The notes: a model not told the origin generated them from the sequence alone. DNA of 64,000 nucleotides from an uncultured Ruminococcus sp. (GCA_902787825.1 CADAHS010000008.1:1-64000), one strand, 5' to 3'; positions 33,605 through 46,902 are shown, counted from the stretch's first letter. Made by a program: numbers and translations.

Positions 33605-35335
33605 ATGACAGTCGAATTCTGGTTTTTGATAGGTGCTGCACTTGTGTTCTGGATGCAGGCAGGTTTTGCAATGGTCGAAACAGGCTTTACCCGTGCAAAG
33701 AACGCCGGAAACATCATCATGAAAAACCTGATGGATTTTTGTATCGGTACGGTGGTGTTCTCGCTGCTTGGCTATACACTTATGATGGGCGAGGATACCC
33801 TCTTCGGACTTATCGGTATACCAAACCTTGATATGTTCACCCATTTCAAGGAGTTCATCACAAGCCCCGGTGACGGAAGCTTTACGGGCGCATCAACATT
33901 CGTATTCAACCTTGTTTTCTGCGCTACCACAGCCACCATCGTTTCAGGCGCAATGGCAGGCAGAACGAAGTTTTTAAGCTACTGCATATACTCAGCAGTT
34001 ATCTCGCTTTTCATCTATCCCATCGAGGCGCATTGGATATGGGGCGGCGGCTGGCTTTCAAAGCTTGGTTTCCACGACTACGCCGGCTCTTGTGCCATCC
34101 ATATGGTCGGCGGTATCGCTGCCCTTATCGGTGCGTCGATGCTGGGTGAAAGGATAGGAAAATACGAGCGTGACAAGGACGGCAAGGTGGTCAAGGTAAA
34201 CGCTATCCCCGGTCACTCCATCACACTTGGTGCACTTGGAGTATTCATTCTGTGGCTTGGCTGGTACGGCTTCAACGGAGCTGCTGCAACAAGCGTTTCA
34301 GAGCTTTCAAGCATTTTTATCACAACAACCATCGCTCCGTCTATTGCGACGGTAACAACAATGATCTATACATGGGTGAAAAATGGTAAGCCCGATGTTT
34401 CAATGTGCCTTAACGCATCTCTTGCGGGACTTGTTGGAGTTACCGCAGGAACAGATGCCTTTGATGCAATAGGTGCGGCAGTTGTGGGACTTGTTTCGGG
34501 ACTGCTCGTAGTCTGGGTAGTTGAGCTGCTTGATCTAAAGCTGCACATTGACGATCCCGTGGGTGCTGTGGGCGTGCATATGGCAAACGGTATCTGGGGA
34601 ACTATCGCAGTTGGCTTGCTTGCAAACCCCGATGCTCCCGCAGGCTTGAAGGGACTTTTCTACACAGGCGAATTCAAGCAGCTGGGCTTGCAGCTTTTAG
34701 GCTTTGCATCAGTCGCAGCTTACGCAGCGGTGATGATGATCATCACATTCACCATTATCAAAAAGACCAACGGACTTCGTACCACTGCAGAGGAGGAGAT
34801 CCTCGGACTTGACATCACCGAGCACGGTCTGCCAAGTGCATACCCCGACTTTATGCCGTCGGTACATAAGTACACCACCTATGACGATCAGGACGTAATC
34901 GCAGTTGAGGGCGACACCCCCGAGGCGGAAGCGATCCCTGTCAAGAAGGTACCGACATTTGATGACGGCACAAGTCCTAAGTTCACAAAGATCGAGATCG
35001 TCTGCAAGGAGGCAAAGTTTGACCGCTTGAAGAAAGCGATGAGTAAAATAGGCATCACGGGAATGACTGTATCCCACGTTATGGGCTATGGTACACAAAA
35101 GGGCAAGCCGGAATATTACAGAGGCGTTGCGGTTGAAACAAACCTTATGCCAAAGGTACAGGTTGACATCGTAGTCAGCAAGGTGCCTGTCAGAAGCGTT
35201 ATAGAAACTGCCAAGAAGGCTCTTTATACAGGTCACATTGGTGACGGAAAGATCTTTGTTTACGATGTTGAGAACGTTGTAAAGGTCAGAACGGGGGAAG
35301 AAGGCTTTGACGCTTTACAGGACAGCGAGGAATAA
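33605..35335 (+). CDS. amt: Ammonium transporter fused to a PII domain
   Basis: A 576-residue fusion. Residues 1-410 are an Amt channel of about eleven membrane segments (FWMQAGFAMVETGF, GGWLSKLGFHDYAGSCAIHMVGG, FNGAAATS, HMANGIWGTIAVGL). A linker follows. Residues 455-565 form a GlnK/PII domain (IEIVCKEAKFDRLKKAMSK, GYGTQKGKPEYYRG, LMPKVQVDIVVS, GDGKIFVYDVE). The T-loop position of the uridylylated Tyr51 of enteric PII is Val (RGVAV), so control by uridylylation is unlikely. Direct 2-oxoglutarate/ATP sensing that blocks the pore is the expected mode. In the glnN operon. Confidence 0.95.
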   Translation: MTVEFWFLIGAALVFWMQAGFAMVETGFTRAKNAGNIIMKNLMDFCIGTVVFSLLGYTLMMGEDTLFGLIGIPNLDMFTHFKEFITSPGDGSFTGASTFVFNLVFCATTATIVSGAMAGRTKFLSYCIYSAVISLFIYPIEAHWIWGGGWLSKLGFHDYAGSCAIHMVGGIAALIGASMLGERIGKYERDKDGKVVKVNAIPGHSITLGALGVFILWLGWYGFNGAAATSVSELSSIFITTTIAPSIATVTTMIYTWVKNGKPDVSMCLNASLAGLVGVTAGTDAFDAIGAAVVGLVSGLLVVWVVELLDLKLHIDDPVGAVGVHMANGIWGTIAVGLLANPDAPAGLKGLFYTGEFKQLGLQLLGFASVAAYAAVMMIITFTIIKKTNGLRTTAEEEILGLDITEHGLPSAYPDFMPSVHKYTTYDDQDVIAVEGDTPEAEAIPVKKVPTFDDGTSPKFTKIEIVCKEAKFDRLKKAMSKIGITGMTVSHVMGYGTQKGKPEYYRGVAVETNLMPKVQVDIVVSKVPVRSVIETAKKALYTGHIGDGKIFVYDVENVVKVRTGEEGFDALQDSEE

Positions 35336-35352
35336 ATGACAAATAAAGCAGA

Positions 35353-35379
35353 CAGGGAGCGGCAGAAGGCTGCTTCCTG
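35353..35379 (+). promoter_or_regulatory. Intercistronic hairpin before asnB
   Basis: CAGGGAGCGGC pairs with GCTGCTTCCTG over a five-base loop, with two G-U pairs. Without a clear T-run it is more likely a processing or stabilising hairpin than a terminator. Confidence 0.5.
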
Positions 35380-35405
35380 TGCTGTGTTTAATCGGAGGGA
35401 TAGAT

Positions 35406-38632
<3,227 letters not shown>

Positions 38633-38634
38633 TC

Positions 38635-38678
38635 CGGCGGGAAACTGTGCATCTGCATAGTTTCCCGCCGTTGCTTTT
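38635..38678 (+). terminator. Terminator of the rightward nitrogen operon
   Basis: CGGCGGGAAACT (38635-38646) pairs perfectly with AGTTTCCCGCCG (38659-38670), followed by TTGCTTTTG. Confidence 0.8.
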
Positions 38679-38727
38679 GTTGCTGCCGTGCAGCTGTCTG
38701 CGAACAGCTATCTTTTAAATAAAGTCC

Positions 38728-39609
38728 TCAGATCTTTTCTGTCACCATTTTTTCAAGCTCTCTTGCAGCGCTGCTGAGCGAGTGCTGCGCAGTCTTGATA
38801 CAGCATATCTGTCTTTGCGGCGGCTCGTCCTTCAGCTTCAGCCTGATAACTCCATGTTCAGCATTAAGGAACGGCTCCGGAACAAATCCTATCCCAAGTC
38901 CGCTTCTGACCATAGGCAGTATCAGATCTGCGGTAGCGACCTCGATATCCGGCTTGAATGCAACGCCGCTTTGCGCAAATATATCACGATACATATCATA
39001 GCTTTTGGTCCCCTCACTCAGCGAGATAAGCGGATAGCGTGCTATCTCGTCGTATCCAAGAGCCTTGTCTGCAAGGTGCTCAAGTTCTGCGGAGCATACC
39101 GGCAGCTCACGGACCTTTCGTATGTTTACCGCCTTCAGCCCCTTCATATCGCCTGTTGGAGTCGTAACGAACGCAATGTCCACCACTCCCTTGTGCAGAG
39201 CAGAAATTGCCTGCGGTGTCGAAAAATTCGATATCTTCAGCTTGACACCGCTGTATTTTCTGTGGAACTGTGCAAGTACATTCAGCAAAAAGCAGCGCAG
39301 TGCGATCTCACTTGCGCCGATCGAGATAATGCCTGATTGCAGCGTCTTATGCAGTGCAAGCTCCTCCTCGCCCGTCTGTATCTGTTCGACAGCAGGCTTT
39401 ATGTGTTCGTAAAGCTGCTGACCTTCTGCCGTCAGCTTAACGCCCCTGTTTGTGCGGATAAAAAGAGTGCAGCCAAGCTCTGACTCAAGTATCCCCATAG
39501 CCCTTGTGATGTTGGGCTGATTGCTTGTGAGAGCATTTGCGGCTTTGGTAAAGCTGCCGTATCTGACAACATAGTAAAAGATCCTGTAGTGATCGTAACT
39601 TATATTCAT
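38728..39609 (-). CDS. LysR-family transcriptional regulator
   Basis: A 293-residue LTTR. The N-terminal winged helix-turn-helix (YDHYRIFYYVVRYGSFTKAA, then SNQPNITRAMGILE) is followed by a linker helix and a periplasmic-binding-protein-like effector domain (about 90-293). The start has GGAGAAA upstream. It is transcribed away from a MATE transporter gene 126 bases off, the classical arrangement for a LysR regulator and its target. The effector is unknown. Confidence 0.93.
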   Translation of the reverse strand: MNISYDHYRIFYYVVRYGSFTKAANALTSNQPNITRAMGILESELGCTLFIRTNRGVKLTAEGQQLYEHIKPAVEQIQTGEEELALHKTLQSGIISIGASEIALRCFLLNVLAQFHRKYSGVKLKISNFSTPQAISALHKGVVDIAFVTTPTGDMKGLKAVNIRKVRELPVCSAELEHLADKALGYDEIARYPLISLSEGTKSYDMYRDIFAQSGVAFKPDIEVATADLILPMVRSGLGIGFVPEPFLNAEHGVIRLKLKDEPPQRQICCIKTAQHSLSSAARELEKMVTEKI

Positions 39610-39657
39610 ACAATTTCTCCATATAATAATTATATATCAGATATATTAAATATATAT

Positions 39658-39686
39658 TTTACACATCTCCAAAAATGAATTATACT
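39658..39686 (+). promoter_or_regulatory. Promoter of the MATE transporter gene
   Basis: TTTACA (39658-39663), 17 bases, TATACT (39681-39686), in the gap shared with the LysR gene. Confidence 0.7.
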
Positions 39687-39735
39687 ATATGTTGATAATA
39701 AAGTCAATAGTGTTGAGCAACAGGGAGAGGTTTAA

Positions 39736-41085
39736 ATGAATAAGGATCTGACCGTAGGTCGTTCGGACAGAGTGCTGTGGAAATTCTGTCTGCCGCTGTT
39801 TGGCAGCATAATTTTTCAACAGCTGTACAATATCGCCGATAGCTTTGTAGCCGGCAAATTTATCGGAGAAGATGCGCTTGCGGCAGTGGGGAACAGCTAT
39901 GAGATAACACTTGTGTTCATAGCCTTTGCGTTTGGCTGCAACATCGGCTGCTCGGTCATCGTGTCACAGCTGTTCGGAGCAAAGCGTATGAAGGATATGA
40001 AAACATCTGTCTACACCACGCTTATCGGAGGCGGTGTGCTTTGTCTGGTGCTTATGATCGCAGGACTTGTATTCTCCCGTCAGCTTCTTGAACTGATAAA
40101 CACCCCGGATAATATCATGCAAGCCTCAAAGCAGTATCTTGATATATATATCTGGAGCCTGCCGTTTGTGTTCTTTTACAACATCGCAACGGGTATATTT
40201 TCCGCACTTGGCGATTCACGCACACCTTTTATTTTTCTTGCGGCATCGTCAGTTTCAAACATCGCAGTGGATATTCTTTTCGTAACAGCCTTTGATATGG
40301 GAGTTGCGGGAGTAGCGTGGGCAACGCTTATCTGTCAGGGAATAAGCTGTGTGCTTGCGGTCACAGTCGTTTTCGGAAGGTTCTCAAAAATAAAGACCGA
40401 TCAGAAGGCAGACGTTTTTTCGTGGAAGCTGCTTGGCAAGATAGCCTCGATCGCCGTGCCAAGCATACTCCAGCAGAGCTTTATCTCGGTTGGGAACATC
40501 ATCATTCAGGGAGTCATAAACAGCTTTGGTTCAAGTGTGACCGCAGGCTATGCAGCATCTGTCAAGCTCAATAATCTTGTTATAACCTCCTTCACAACAC
40601 TTGGGAACGGCGTGTCCAACTTCACTGCGCAGAATATCGGCGCAGGCAAGCAGCAGCGAGTCCGTGAAGGCTTCAGGGCAGGCATAAAGCTTGTCTGGGT
40701 GATATGTGTGCCGATAGTTGCGCTGTATCTCTTCGCAGGCAGATACCTTGTTTATTTCTTCCTTGACGAGCCGACCGAAACAGCGCTGAACGTCGGAGTA
40801 AGATTTCTTCAGATAGTTTCGCCGTTTTATTTCATTGCAGCGCTGAAGCTCGTGTCTGACGGTGTGCTCAGAGGCTCGCAGCTGATGAAACAGTTTATGT
40901 CTGCGACCTTTACCGACCTGATACTGCGTGTTGTACTTGCAAAAGTGCTTTCGTCATTCTTTGGCACAACGGGTATCTGGGCAGCCTGGCCGATAGGCTG
41001 GACGGTCGCAATGGTTATGTCTGTGCTGATGTGTACAAGCAGCTTTTCCTGCCAAGCCGTAAAAAAGCATCGCTTTGGTGCATAG
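39736..41085 (+). CDS. MATE-family efflux transporter
   Basis: A 449-residue, 12-segment transporter of the multidrug and toxin extrusion family. Seen are the two homologous halves with FCLPLFGSIIFQQLYNIADSF at the start and GNGVSNFTAQNIGAGKQQRVREG in the middle. MATE pumps export cationic drugs or metabolites in exchange for Na+ or H+. GGGAGAGG lies seven bases upstream of the ATG. Probably controlled by the divergent LysR protein. Confidence 0.93.
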   Translation: MNKDLTVGRSDRVLWKFCLPLFGSIIFQQLYNIADSFVAGKFIGEDALAAVGNSYEITLVFIAFAFGCNIGCSVIVSQLFGAKRMKDMKTSVYTTLIGGGVLCLVLMIAGLVFSRQLLELINTPDNIMQASKQYLDIYIWSLPFVFFYNIATGIFSALGDSRTPFIFLAASSVSNIAVDILFVTAFDMGVAGVAWATLICQGISCVLAVTVVFGRFSKIKTDQKADVFSWKLLGKIASIAVPSILQQSFISVGNIIIQGVINSFGSSVTAGYAASVKLNNLVITSFTTLGNGVSNFTAQNIGAGKQQRVREGFRAGIKLVWVICVPIVALYLFAGRYLVYFFLDEPTETALNVGVRFLQIVSPFYFIAALKLVSDGVLRGSQLMKQFMSATFTDLILRVVLAKVLSSFFGTTGIWAAWPIGWTVAMVMSVLMCTSSFSCQAVKKHRFGA

Positions 41086-41209
41086 CTTTCATGACCCTCC
41101 ACGAGTATCAAACCAAAGTATCCCGCTTCATTCAATATTATTCTTGTTCACGTTTTACGTTAATGCAATACCGCATTATCATCATGCCTGACAGTAAGAA
41201 AAACCGATG

Positions 41210-41238
41210 CCTGCCATAGCGGTAAGCATCGGTTTTTT
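41210..41238. terminator. Bidirectional terminator between MATE and FtsX-like genes
   Basis: AACCGATGC (41212-41220) pairs with GCATCGGTT (41226-41234), with A-runs before and T-runs after, so it works in both directions between convergent genes. Confidence 0.8.
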
Positions 41239-41282
41239 GAGTATCATGGGTAGTATCTGTATAGTATCTTTTGTTCTTTTGT

Positions 41283-44200
41283 CTATTCCTTCATTCTTAC
41301 GTCCTGTGCAATAGGTGTCTTTGCCATGCTGCGTATCGGCAGCAGATAAGCCCCCATCAGCAGCACCAGCAATGTAGCAAACACTGCGATCATCACCGCA
41401 AACGGCAGGGAAGCCATTTTTCCGGGGTCATTTGTTCCGTCACTGAGAAATCTGAATATCAGTGAAGCGATCATTGTTCCCAAAACAGCACTTGTGACAG
41501 TTGAAACTCCCCAGAAGAAAAGCACCTCCAGCCGCAGTGTCTTGAATATCTGTCTGAGCGACATTCCGCAGGCTCTCAGCATCGAAAGCTCCCTTCGCCT
41601 GTTGACCATCTCAGCTGCGCAGGTCGAGATTATGTTTATCAGCGCTACTGCAAAAATAATTGCCGAAAGCGACAGCCCTGCGATTCGCAGCGCCTTTGAG
41701 ATACGCTCGTTGGTGTGCTTCTCAGGAACATTGTCCTCTATGAGAATGCGGTTTTCAAACTTTTCATTGAGAAACTCCTTTGCCTGCTCCTCCTTGCCGC
41801 TTTCACATATCAGGCTGAACATTTCATCAGTCAGATCGTTAGATTCAGCGATCACTCCGCCGTAGTCTGTCACAAGCCCGTCATCGTCCGGCGTTATCCA
41901 GCTAAGCAGCTTATAGTAGTTCTCAACAGGCACAATAACGCAGATGTCGTCATCGTGGGTATATATCCGGTTAATTTCGTCGTATATTCTCTTTATTCTC
42001 GGGGTGTACGTCCCGCATATCTCAAGGCTGTGCTTCTCAGGCTTGTCTTTGGTAACGTTCAGAGTTATCTTTTGCTGATCGTCCTTTACAGCCTTGCTGC
42101 CCGTGTCCTCCCACTGCTGCATCTGCTCATCTGACTTGTAGATCTCAGAGCAAACGAGCACTCCGCCGTTTGCCACAAGCTTATCATAGGATATGTCGCT
42201 TCTGATATATTCAGCATAGTCCATCGGAGTGATCGCACTTATGCGGATCTTTGCAGACTGCTTGTTTTTGCTCAGCTGATCTGCAAATTCATCTGTGAAG
42301 ATGCTGCTGTCAGCGTCCGTGAAGCAAAGGGTCTTGTACCCGTTCATACCTACCTTAGAGAAAAGCCCGGACGTCTTTATCAGCTTATAGTCGTCAGAAA
42401 AATTCTGCTCCTGTGAAAAATCCGTGTTTATATAGCAGACGTAATCAGGCATATCCGGGTCGTATATCCTGCTGTCTGATTTGTACAGTGCAAATATCAG
42501 CGATGAGATCGTTATTACAAGTGTTGTGCTGACGATAGTCGCAAGCAGCATGATGAAAAACCGCATTCTTTTTCTGAAAGCGCTTCTGACCGCAAGTCCT
42601 GCGCTGAACCCGAACAAGCGCCTTGTATACCATGACCTTCTGACGGGCTTTGGCGGCTTCACACCGTCCGCAGCTCTGGTCTGTACCGCAGGCATTTTTA
42701 TCATTCTGATAGCAACAGCGTATGCGGACATCAGCACCGAGAAAACGGTTATGATTATGACAAGCAGCATTATCCCCGTGGATATCTCCAGCTTGAAAAA
42801 TCTGTCCGTAACTCCGCTTCCGTAAAGTGCATCGAATATCTTCAGATCCGTTATCTTTGAGATTATCACCTTGCCGGTTGCAAACGCAAGCAGCAAAGCT
42901 ATCGGCAGAGCAGCTATCAGATAAAGCAGACATTCACCCATTATCATCACAAACATCTGCCCGTTTGAAACGCCGACCGTTTTGAGCGAGCTGTACTGCG
43001 AAAGCCTGTATGCCGAGGACAGCTCAAATGCGTTGTTGATTATAAGTCTTGCAAAGAAAACGAATACCACAAGCACGACCGTCAGCGCCCCGAGAATTAT
43101 CATCGGGTCAGCCGAGCTGGGGTTGTAAAGGCTCCTGCCCTCGTAGAAAAGCAGCATATCGTTTAGCGATACGGTATCGTGTATGCCGCTTTCGTCCTTG
43201 AAACTTTTTGCAATGCCGACAGTTTTTCTGATCTGTTCAGCCTCATCGTCAACGTCATATCCCTCCTTGATGCGTACATAGCTGTACCCATCGTGCATCG
43301 GAAACATCTTTTTTGCAGCCTCGTCCTCGTAGCTGAAGATCAGCTCGGTCGCCCGTTGTGAATTAATACCGTACTCGGTCACCCCGACTATCTTTGCACG
43401 GTATTGCATCACTTCAACAGGTTCAGGTTCCGTCTTTGTCTGCGCATAGGTGAATATAGTGTCATTGTTAGTCAGCCGGTAGGCATTATTGTCCTGTGCG
43501 GTGTATCCCCAGTTCCAGGGGGTCCTGTCGGTGCTTGTGTCGCTGAGGGTGAACAGGTAATACAGATCATCAGCTGCTTTTCTTTGTTTTTCATACGCTG
43601 TCAGATTTTTTTGAGAGTACACCTGATCTATCTGCGTGACGAAGTTATTTACGATCATTCCGGTGTCGTCGGGCTTATCCTTTACTGAGTAGACCCGCTG
43701 CTCCTTCAGAGCGTTAGCGGAACCGACCAATTTGTTTGTGTATTCCGAATAGGTGAGCGTGCCCTTTCTGACCTCGTAGCTGAGCACTACCGTGTCCCCG
43801 ATGTCAAGATTCTGATCGGAAGCATAACGTGAATGTATGACAATCTCGCCTGCCTTCTGCGGAAAACGCCCCTTTTTAAGCGGAATACTGTTCGTCAACT
43901 CATCAGCATCTTTTGCAGCAAAGGCAGGTGTTCCACGGGAAAGAGGAAATGTTTTGCCGTTGAGCGAAAAGGTCGGAAGATAGTTCACGCTTCCCCTTCC
44001 GGCATTGCTTTTGTACTTTTTCAAGTAGTCCTCAATAAAGCCATAGTCTGCATTGAATATACTGCTGCTTTCAGAAACGGCAGCATTGCCTGCTATCTTT
44101 TCCGCCTGCTTCGCATCATCGCAGTGTATCTTTAAATGATAGCTGCCTTTTTCGTATCTTTCCTTTGAACCCAGAAATGATACTGTCGAGCTGAAATAAA

Positions 44201-44312
44201 TGCCGAGCATCGTCATCATATATACCGCAAGCAGTATCGACAAAAATGAAAGCAGTGTTCTTTTGCGGTCTTTTTTCATCCAGCGTAAAGTGATAAGAAA
44301 AAGCTTTGTCAT
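41283..44312 (-). CDS. FtsX-like ABC permease, Bce type
   Basis: A 1009-residue permease with an N-terminal membrane anchor (TLLSFLSILLAVYMMTMLGIYF), a large extracytoplasmic domain (about 60-370), an FtsX-type helix bundle (about 390-560), a second extracytoplasmic domain and a final FtsX domain (about 880-1000; MVNRRRELSMLRACGMSLRQIFKTL is the typical coupling region). The substrate is probably a cell-wall-active peptide. It overlaps its ATPase gene by four bases and is the last gene of a module with a response regulator and histidine kinase, as in BceRS-BceAB systems. Confidence 0.92.
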   Translation of the reverse strand: MTKLFLITLRWMKKDRKRTLLSFLSILLAVYMMTMLGIYFSSTVSFLGSKERYEKGSYHLKIHCDDAKQAEKIAGNAAVSESSSIFNADYGFIEDYLKKYKSNAGRGSVNYLPTFSLNGKTFPLSRGTPAFAAKDADELTNSIPLKKGRFPQKAGEIVIHSRYASDQNLDIGDTVVLSYEVRKGTLTYSEYTNKLVGSANALKEQRVYSVKDKPDDTGMIVNNFVTQIDQVYSQKNLTAYEKQRKAADDLYYLFTLSDTSTDRTPWNWGYTAQDNNAYRLTNNDTIFTYAQTKTEPEPVEVMQYRAKIVGVTEYGINSQRATELIFSYEDEAAKKMFPMHDGYSYVRIKEGYDVDDEAEQIRKTVGIAKSFKDESGIHDTVSLNDMLLFYEGRSLYNPSSADPMIILGALTVVLVVFVFFARLIINNAFELSSAYRLSQYSSLKTVGVSNGQMFVMIMGECLLYLIAALPIALLLAFATGKVIISKITDLKIFDALYGSGVTDRFFKLEISTGIMLLVIIITVFSVLMSAYAVAIRMIKMPAVQTRAADGVKPPKPVRRSWYTRRLFGFSAGLAVRSAFRKRMRFFIMLLATIVSTTLVITISSLIFALYKSDSRIYDPDMPDYVCYINTDFSQEQNFSDDYKLIKTSGLFSKVGMNGYKTLCFTDADSSIFTDEFADQLSKNKQSAKIRISAITPMDYAEYIRSDISYDKLVANGGVLVCSEIYKSDEQMQQWEDTGSKAVKDDQQKITLNVTKDKPEKHSLEICGTYTPRIKRIYDEINRIYTHDDDICVIVPVENYYKLLSWITPDDDGLVTDYGGVIAESNDLTDEMFSLICESGKEEQAKEFLNEKFENRILIEDNVPEKHTNERISKALRIAGLSLSAIIFAVALINIISTCAAEMVNRRRELSMLRACGMSLRQIFKTLRLEVLFFWGVSTVTSAVLGTMIASLIFRFLSDGTNDPGKMASLPFAVMIAVFATLLVLLMGAYLLPIRSMAKTPIAQDVRMKE

Positions 44313-45001
44313 AATCTTATCACCCTATCCTCTGCAATTCTGCCGTCGGACATCTTTATCACCCTGTCCGCCTCTGCGGCAATGTTTGCATCGTGAGTCA
44401 CAAGCACGATAGTCGTGCCGTATTTGAGGATAAGCTGCTTGAAAAGCGAAACTATCTCCCTTGAATTTGCGCTGTCAAGGTTGCCTGTCGGCTCGTCTGC
44501 GAAGATGCAGGGCGGCTGAGCGATAACAGCCCTGCCGATAGCGACACGCTGCTGCTGACCGCCCGAAAGCTGCGAGGCGTAGCAGTAGCGTTTGTCGGTG
44601 AGCTTGAGTATCTCCAGCAGCTCGTCCAGCCTTGCCTTGTCCGCATTTTTACCATCAAGGTTCAGCGGCAGCGAAAGATTTTCCTCAACGTTGAGTACAC
44701 TTATGAGATTGTAAAACTGAAATACGAATCCCGAGTATCTGCGTCGGTACTGTGCAAGCTTACTGTCTGTGAGCTTTGTCAGCTCTCTGCCATCGACGCT
44801 CACGCTGCCCGAATCCGGCTTGTCAAGCCCGCCGAGAAGATTCAGAAGCGTTGATTTTCCGCTTCCCGATTCGCCAGTGACCGCAACAAATTCACCCTTG
44901 AAAACATCAAGGCTCACATCGTCCACAGCCGTGACCTTGTTGTCGCCTGAGCCAAAGGTCTTGTTCAGACCTTTTGCGCTTATCATAATTTCCTTGTCCA
45001 T
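44309..45001 (-). CDS. ABC transporter ATPase, LolD/MacB-BceA type
   Basis: A 230-residue ATPase with Walker A GESGSGKST, Q-loop FVFQFYNLI, signature LSGGQQQRVAIGRA and Walker B CIFADEPTGNLD. ATG at 45001 has GGAGG eight bases upstream. It powers the FtsX-like permease encoded directly after it. The histidine kinase gene ends 75 bases before it. Confidence 0.93.
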   Translation of the reverse strand: MDKEIMISAKGLNKTFGSGDNKVTAVDDVSLDVFKGEFVAVTGESGSGKSTLLNLLGGLDKPDSGSVSVDGRELTKLTDSKLAQYRRRYSGFVFQFYNLISVLNVEENLSLPLNLDGKNADKARLDELLEILKLTDKRYCYASQLSGGQQQRVAIGRAVIAQPPCIFADEPTGNLDSANSREIVSLFKQLILKYGTTIVLVTHDANIAAEADRVIKMSDGRIAEDRVIRL

Positions 45002-45075
45002 TTTCCGACCTCCGTTTTTCATTCTGTGAACATTATATCCTGCCAATCTTACAGCAACGTTACAAAATGAAAAGT

Positions 45076-46287
45076 TCAGCGAAGAAATTCAAGGCGTATC
45101 GACGTGCCCTTTCCGACCGTCGAATCAATGTACATTTTTCCGCCGAGATCCTCAGTGATCTGCTTGGCGATCGACATTCCGATACCCACCGCAGATGGGT
45201 CCTTGTCATTTGACTTTGAGTAGAATCTTCTGAAAAGCTGCGGGATATCTTCGTCCGCAATGCCCTCGCCATTGTCTTGTATGATAAGCTCTGTGCAAAG
45301 CGGAGTCTGCTTTGCCGAAATTGTAACAGTACCGTTTCGTGTGTGCTCACAGGCGTTTTTCACAAGGTTTGATACCGCCTCGCACAGCCATAGCTCATCG
45401 CATTCAAGCATTATCTCCTGCGGTATCTTCAGCTCGATTTGCGTGCCGTTTTCCGCAGCAAGCTCATAAAGCGCAGCACAGGCTTTGTCAGCGATCCTGT
45501 AAACGCTGCCTGAAGCGATCCTGTATTCGACCGTTCCGGCTTGCAGCCTTGCAAGCTTCAGCGATTCAGAGCAAAGCTTTGTTATTCGTTCGATGCAGAC
45601 CCTGTCCTTATCAAGATACCCGATCAGTTCCTCCCTGTCCATCGGGTGTGTGCGGTATATCTCGTTGTTGAGCGTCAGCCCCGCAGCAGGCGTTTTTATC
45701 TGGTGTGAAAAATCCTGAAGATACTGTGCCAGCTCCTTTTTCTCCTGCGATATCTTCCTTATCGAACGTTCACGCTCCTCTATCAGCCTGTTTACCTGTT
45801 CCGCCAGCAGCCCGAGATCTCTGTCAGAGAGATCCTCAAGGCTTTTTTGCCTGTTCTGTGCTGATTCCGTCAGCTTTCTGATGCCTGCGAAAAGATGTAC
45901 AAAGCAGATACACCCCAGTATCGCACACGCAAAAACACCTGCCGCCGCCGTAAGACAGGGCAGCACAGGCTGCGAGTAAGCATATTCGTGCCCCCTGCCC
46001 GTACCGGCTTCAAATCCGTAATCGGAAAGCACCCTTTCACCAAGCTTTGCCTGCTGTGCATCTGTGTCAGCAAAAGCAGATGCTATCTGCTCGTCGGGAA
46101 TATCCGTGTCCCGTGAGAGCCTTCCGGCAATAGCGAGCATATGATCGCTCACCTGCGTCTGTACCTGCTTTGCACAAATGCCCGTCACCCATAAGCATAC
46201 CCCGAACGTCACCGCACAAAGCAGCACCGCCAGCGAAAAAAACACCAGAGCCGTGCGGTTTTCAAGCGTCCTTATAAGTCTTCCCAT
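45076..46287 (-). CDS. Sensor histidine kinase of the Bce-like module
   Basis: A 403-residue kinase. Membrane segments at about 13-35 and 115-140 flank an extracytoplasmic loop of about 75 residues, longer than in the intramembrane-sensing BceS type. A HAMP-like linker, the phospho-acceptor His at about 193 (FSHQIKTPAAG) and the HATPase domain (NLVKNACEHT, DNGEGIADEDIP, GIGMSIAKQI) follow. The ATG at 46287 lies inside the end of the response regulator gene (16-base overlap), so the two are coupled. Confidence 0.9.
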   Translation of the reverse strand: MGRLIRTLENRTALVFFSLAVLLCAVTFGVCLWVTGICAKQVQTQVSDHMLAIAGRLSRDTDIPDEQIASAFADTDAQQAKLGERVLSDYGFEAGTGRGHEYAYSQPVLPCLTAAAGVFACAILGCICFVHLFAGIRKLTESAQNRQKSLEDLSDRDLGLLAEQVNRLIEERERSIRKISQEKKELAQYLQDFSHQIKTPAAGLTLNNEIYRTHPMDREELIGYLDKDRVCIERITKLCSESLKLARLQAGTVEYRIASGSVYRIADKACAALYELAAENGTQIELKIPQEIMLECDELWLCEAVSNLVKNACEHTRNGTVTISAKQTPLCTELIIQDNGEGIADEDIPQLFRRFYSKSNDKDPSAVGIGMSIAKQITEDLGGKMYIDSTVGKGTSIRLEFLR

Positions 46288-46871
46288 TTGTAGCCTACCC
46301 CCTTGACGGTCACGATCCTGCCCCTGCCCGAAAGCTTTCCTCTGATCCTGTTGACAGCCACAGACAGCGTGTTGTCCGAAACAAATTTGCCCTTGTTGTC
46401 CCACATATGTGCAAGCAGCTGATCTCTTGTCAGAGTCCTGCCCTTGTTGAGCGTGAAGTAGCCGTAAAGCCTCTGCTCAGTGGCGGTAAGCCCATCGGGC
46501 ATCTCGGCTGAAAAACTGCCGCTTCGGCGTAAAAGTGCGTTTATCCTTGATATGAGCACCTGCCCCGAAAACGGCTTTGTAACGTAGTCGTCCGCACCCA
46601 TGTCAAGCCCCCTTGCGATGTCTGAGTTGTCGTCCATGCAGGAGATGATTATAACGGGCATATTGCTTGTGCGCCTTATCTGTTTGAGAACGTCAAGTCC
46701 GCTTCCGTCAGACAGCATCAGATCAAGCAGACAAAGATCACATTCGTCAAAAAGCTGTAAAGCCTGTTCGCAGCAGCTTGCAGTCACAGGGTACAATCCG
46801 TTGTCCTTGAGTATCACAGCCAGCGCAGTGCGTATCGTTTCATCATCTTCGGTTATAAGTATGCTGGTCAT
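46272..46871 (-). CDS. OmpR-family response regulator of the Bce-like module
   Basis: A 199-residue regulator with Asp50 as the phosphorylation site (LCLLDLMLSDG), a conserved Lys in YVTKPF, and a winged-helix DNA-binding domain ending GVGYKWEDL. It is rather short because the linker between the domains is reduced. It is the first gene of the four-gene module and probably activates it from the promoter at 46903-46931, which has a palindrome in its spacer. Confidence 0.92.
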   Translation of the reverse strand: MTSILITEDDETIRTALAVILKDNGLYPVTASCCEQALQLFDECDLCLLDLMLSDGSGLDVLKQIRRTSNMPVIIISCMDDNSDIARGLDMGADDYVTKPFSGQVLISRINALLRRSGSFSAEMPDGLTATEQRLYGYFTLNKGRTLTRDQLLAHMWDNKGKFVSDNTLSVAVNRIRGKLSGRGRIVTVKGVGYKWEDL

Positions 46872-46902
46872 TGCCTATCCCTCCATTGTTGTTTCCTAAT
46901 CA

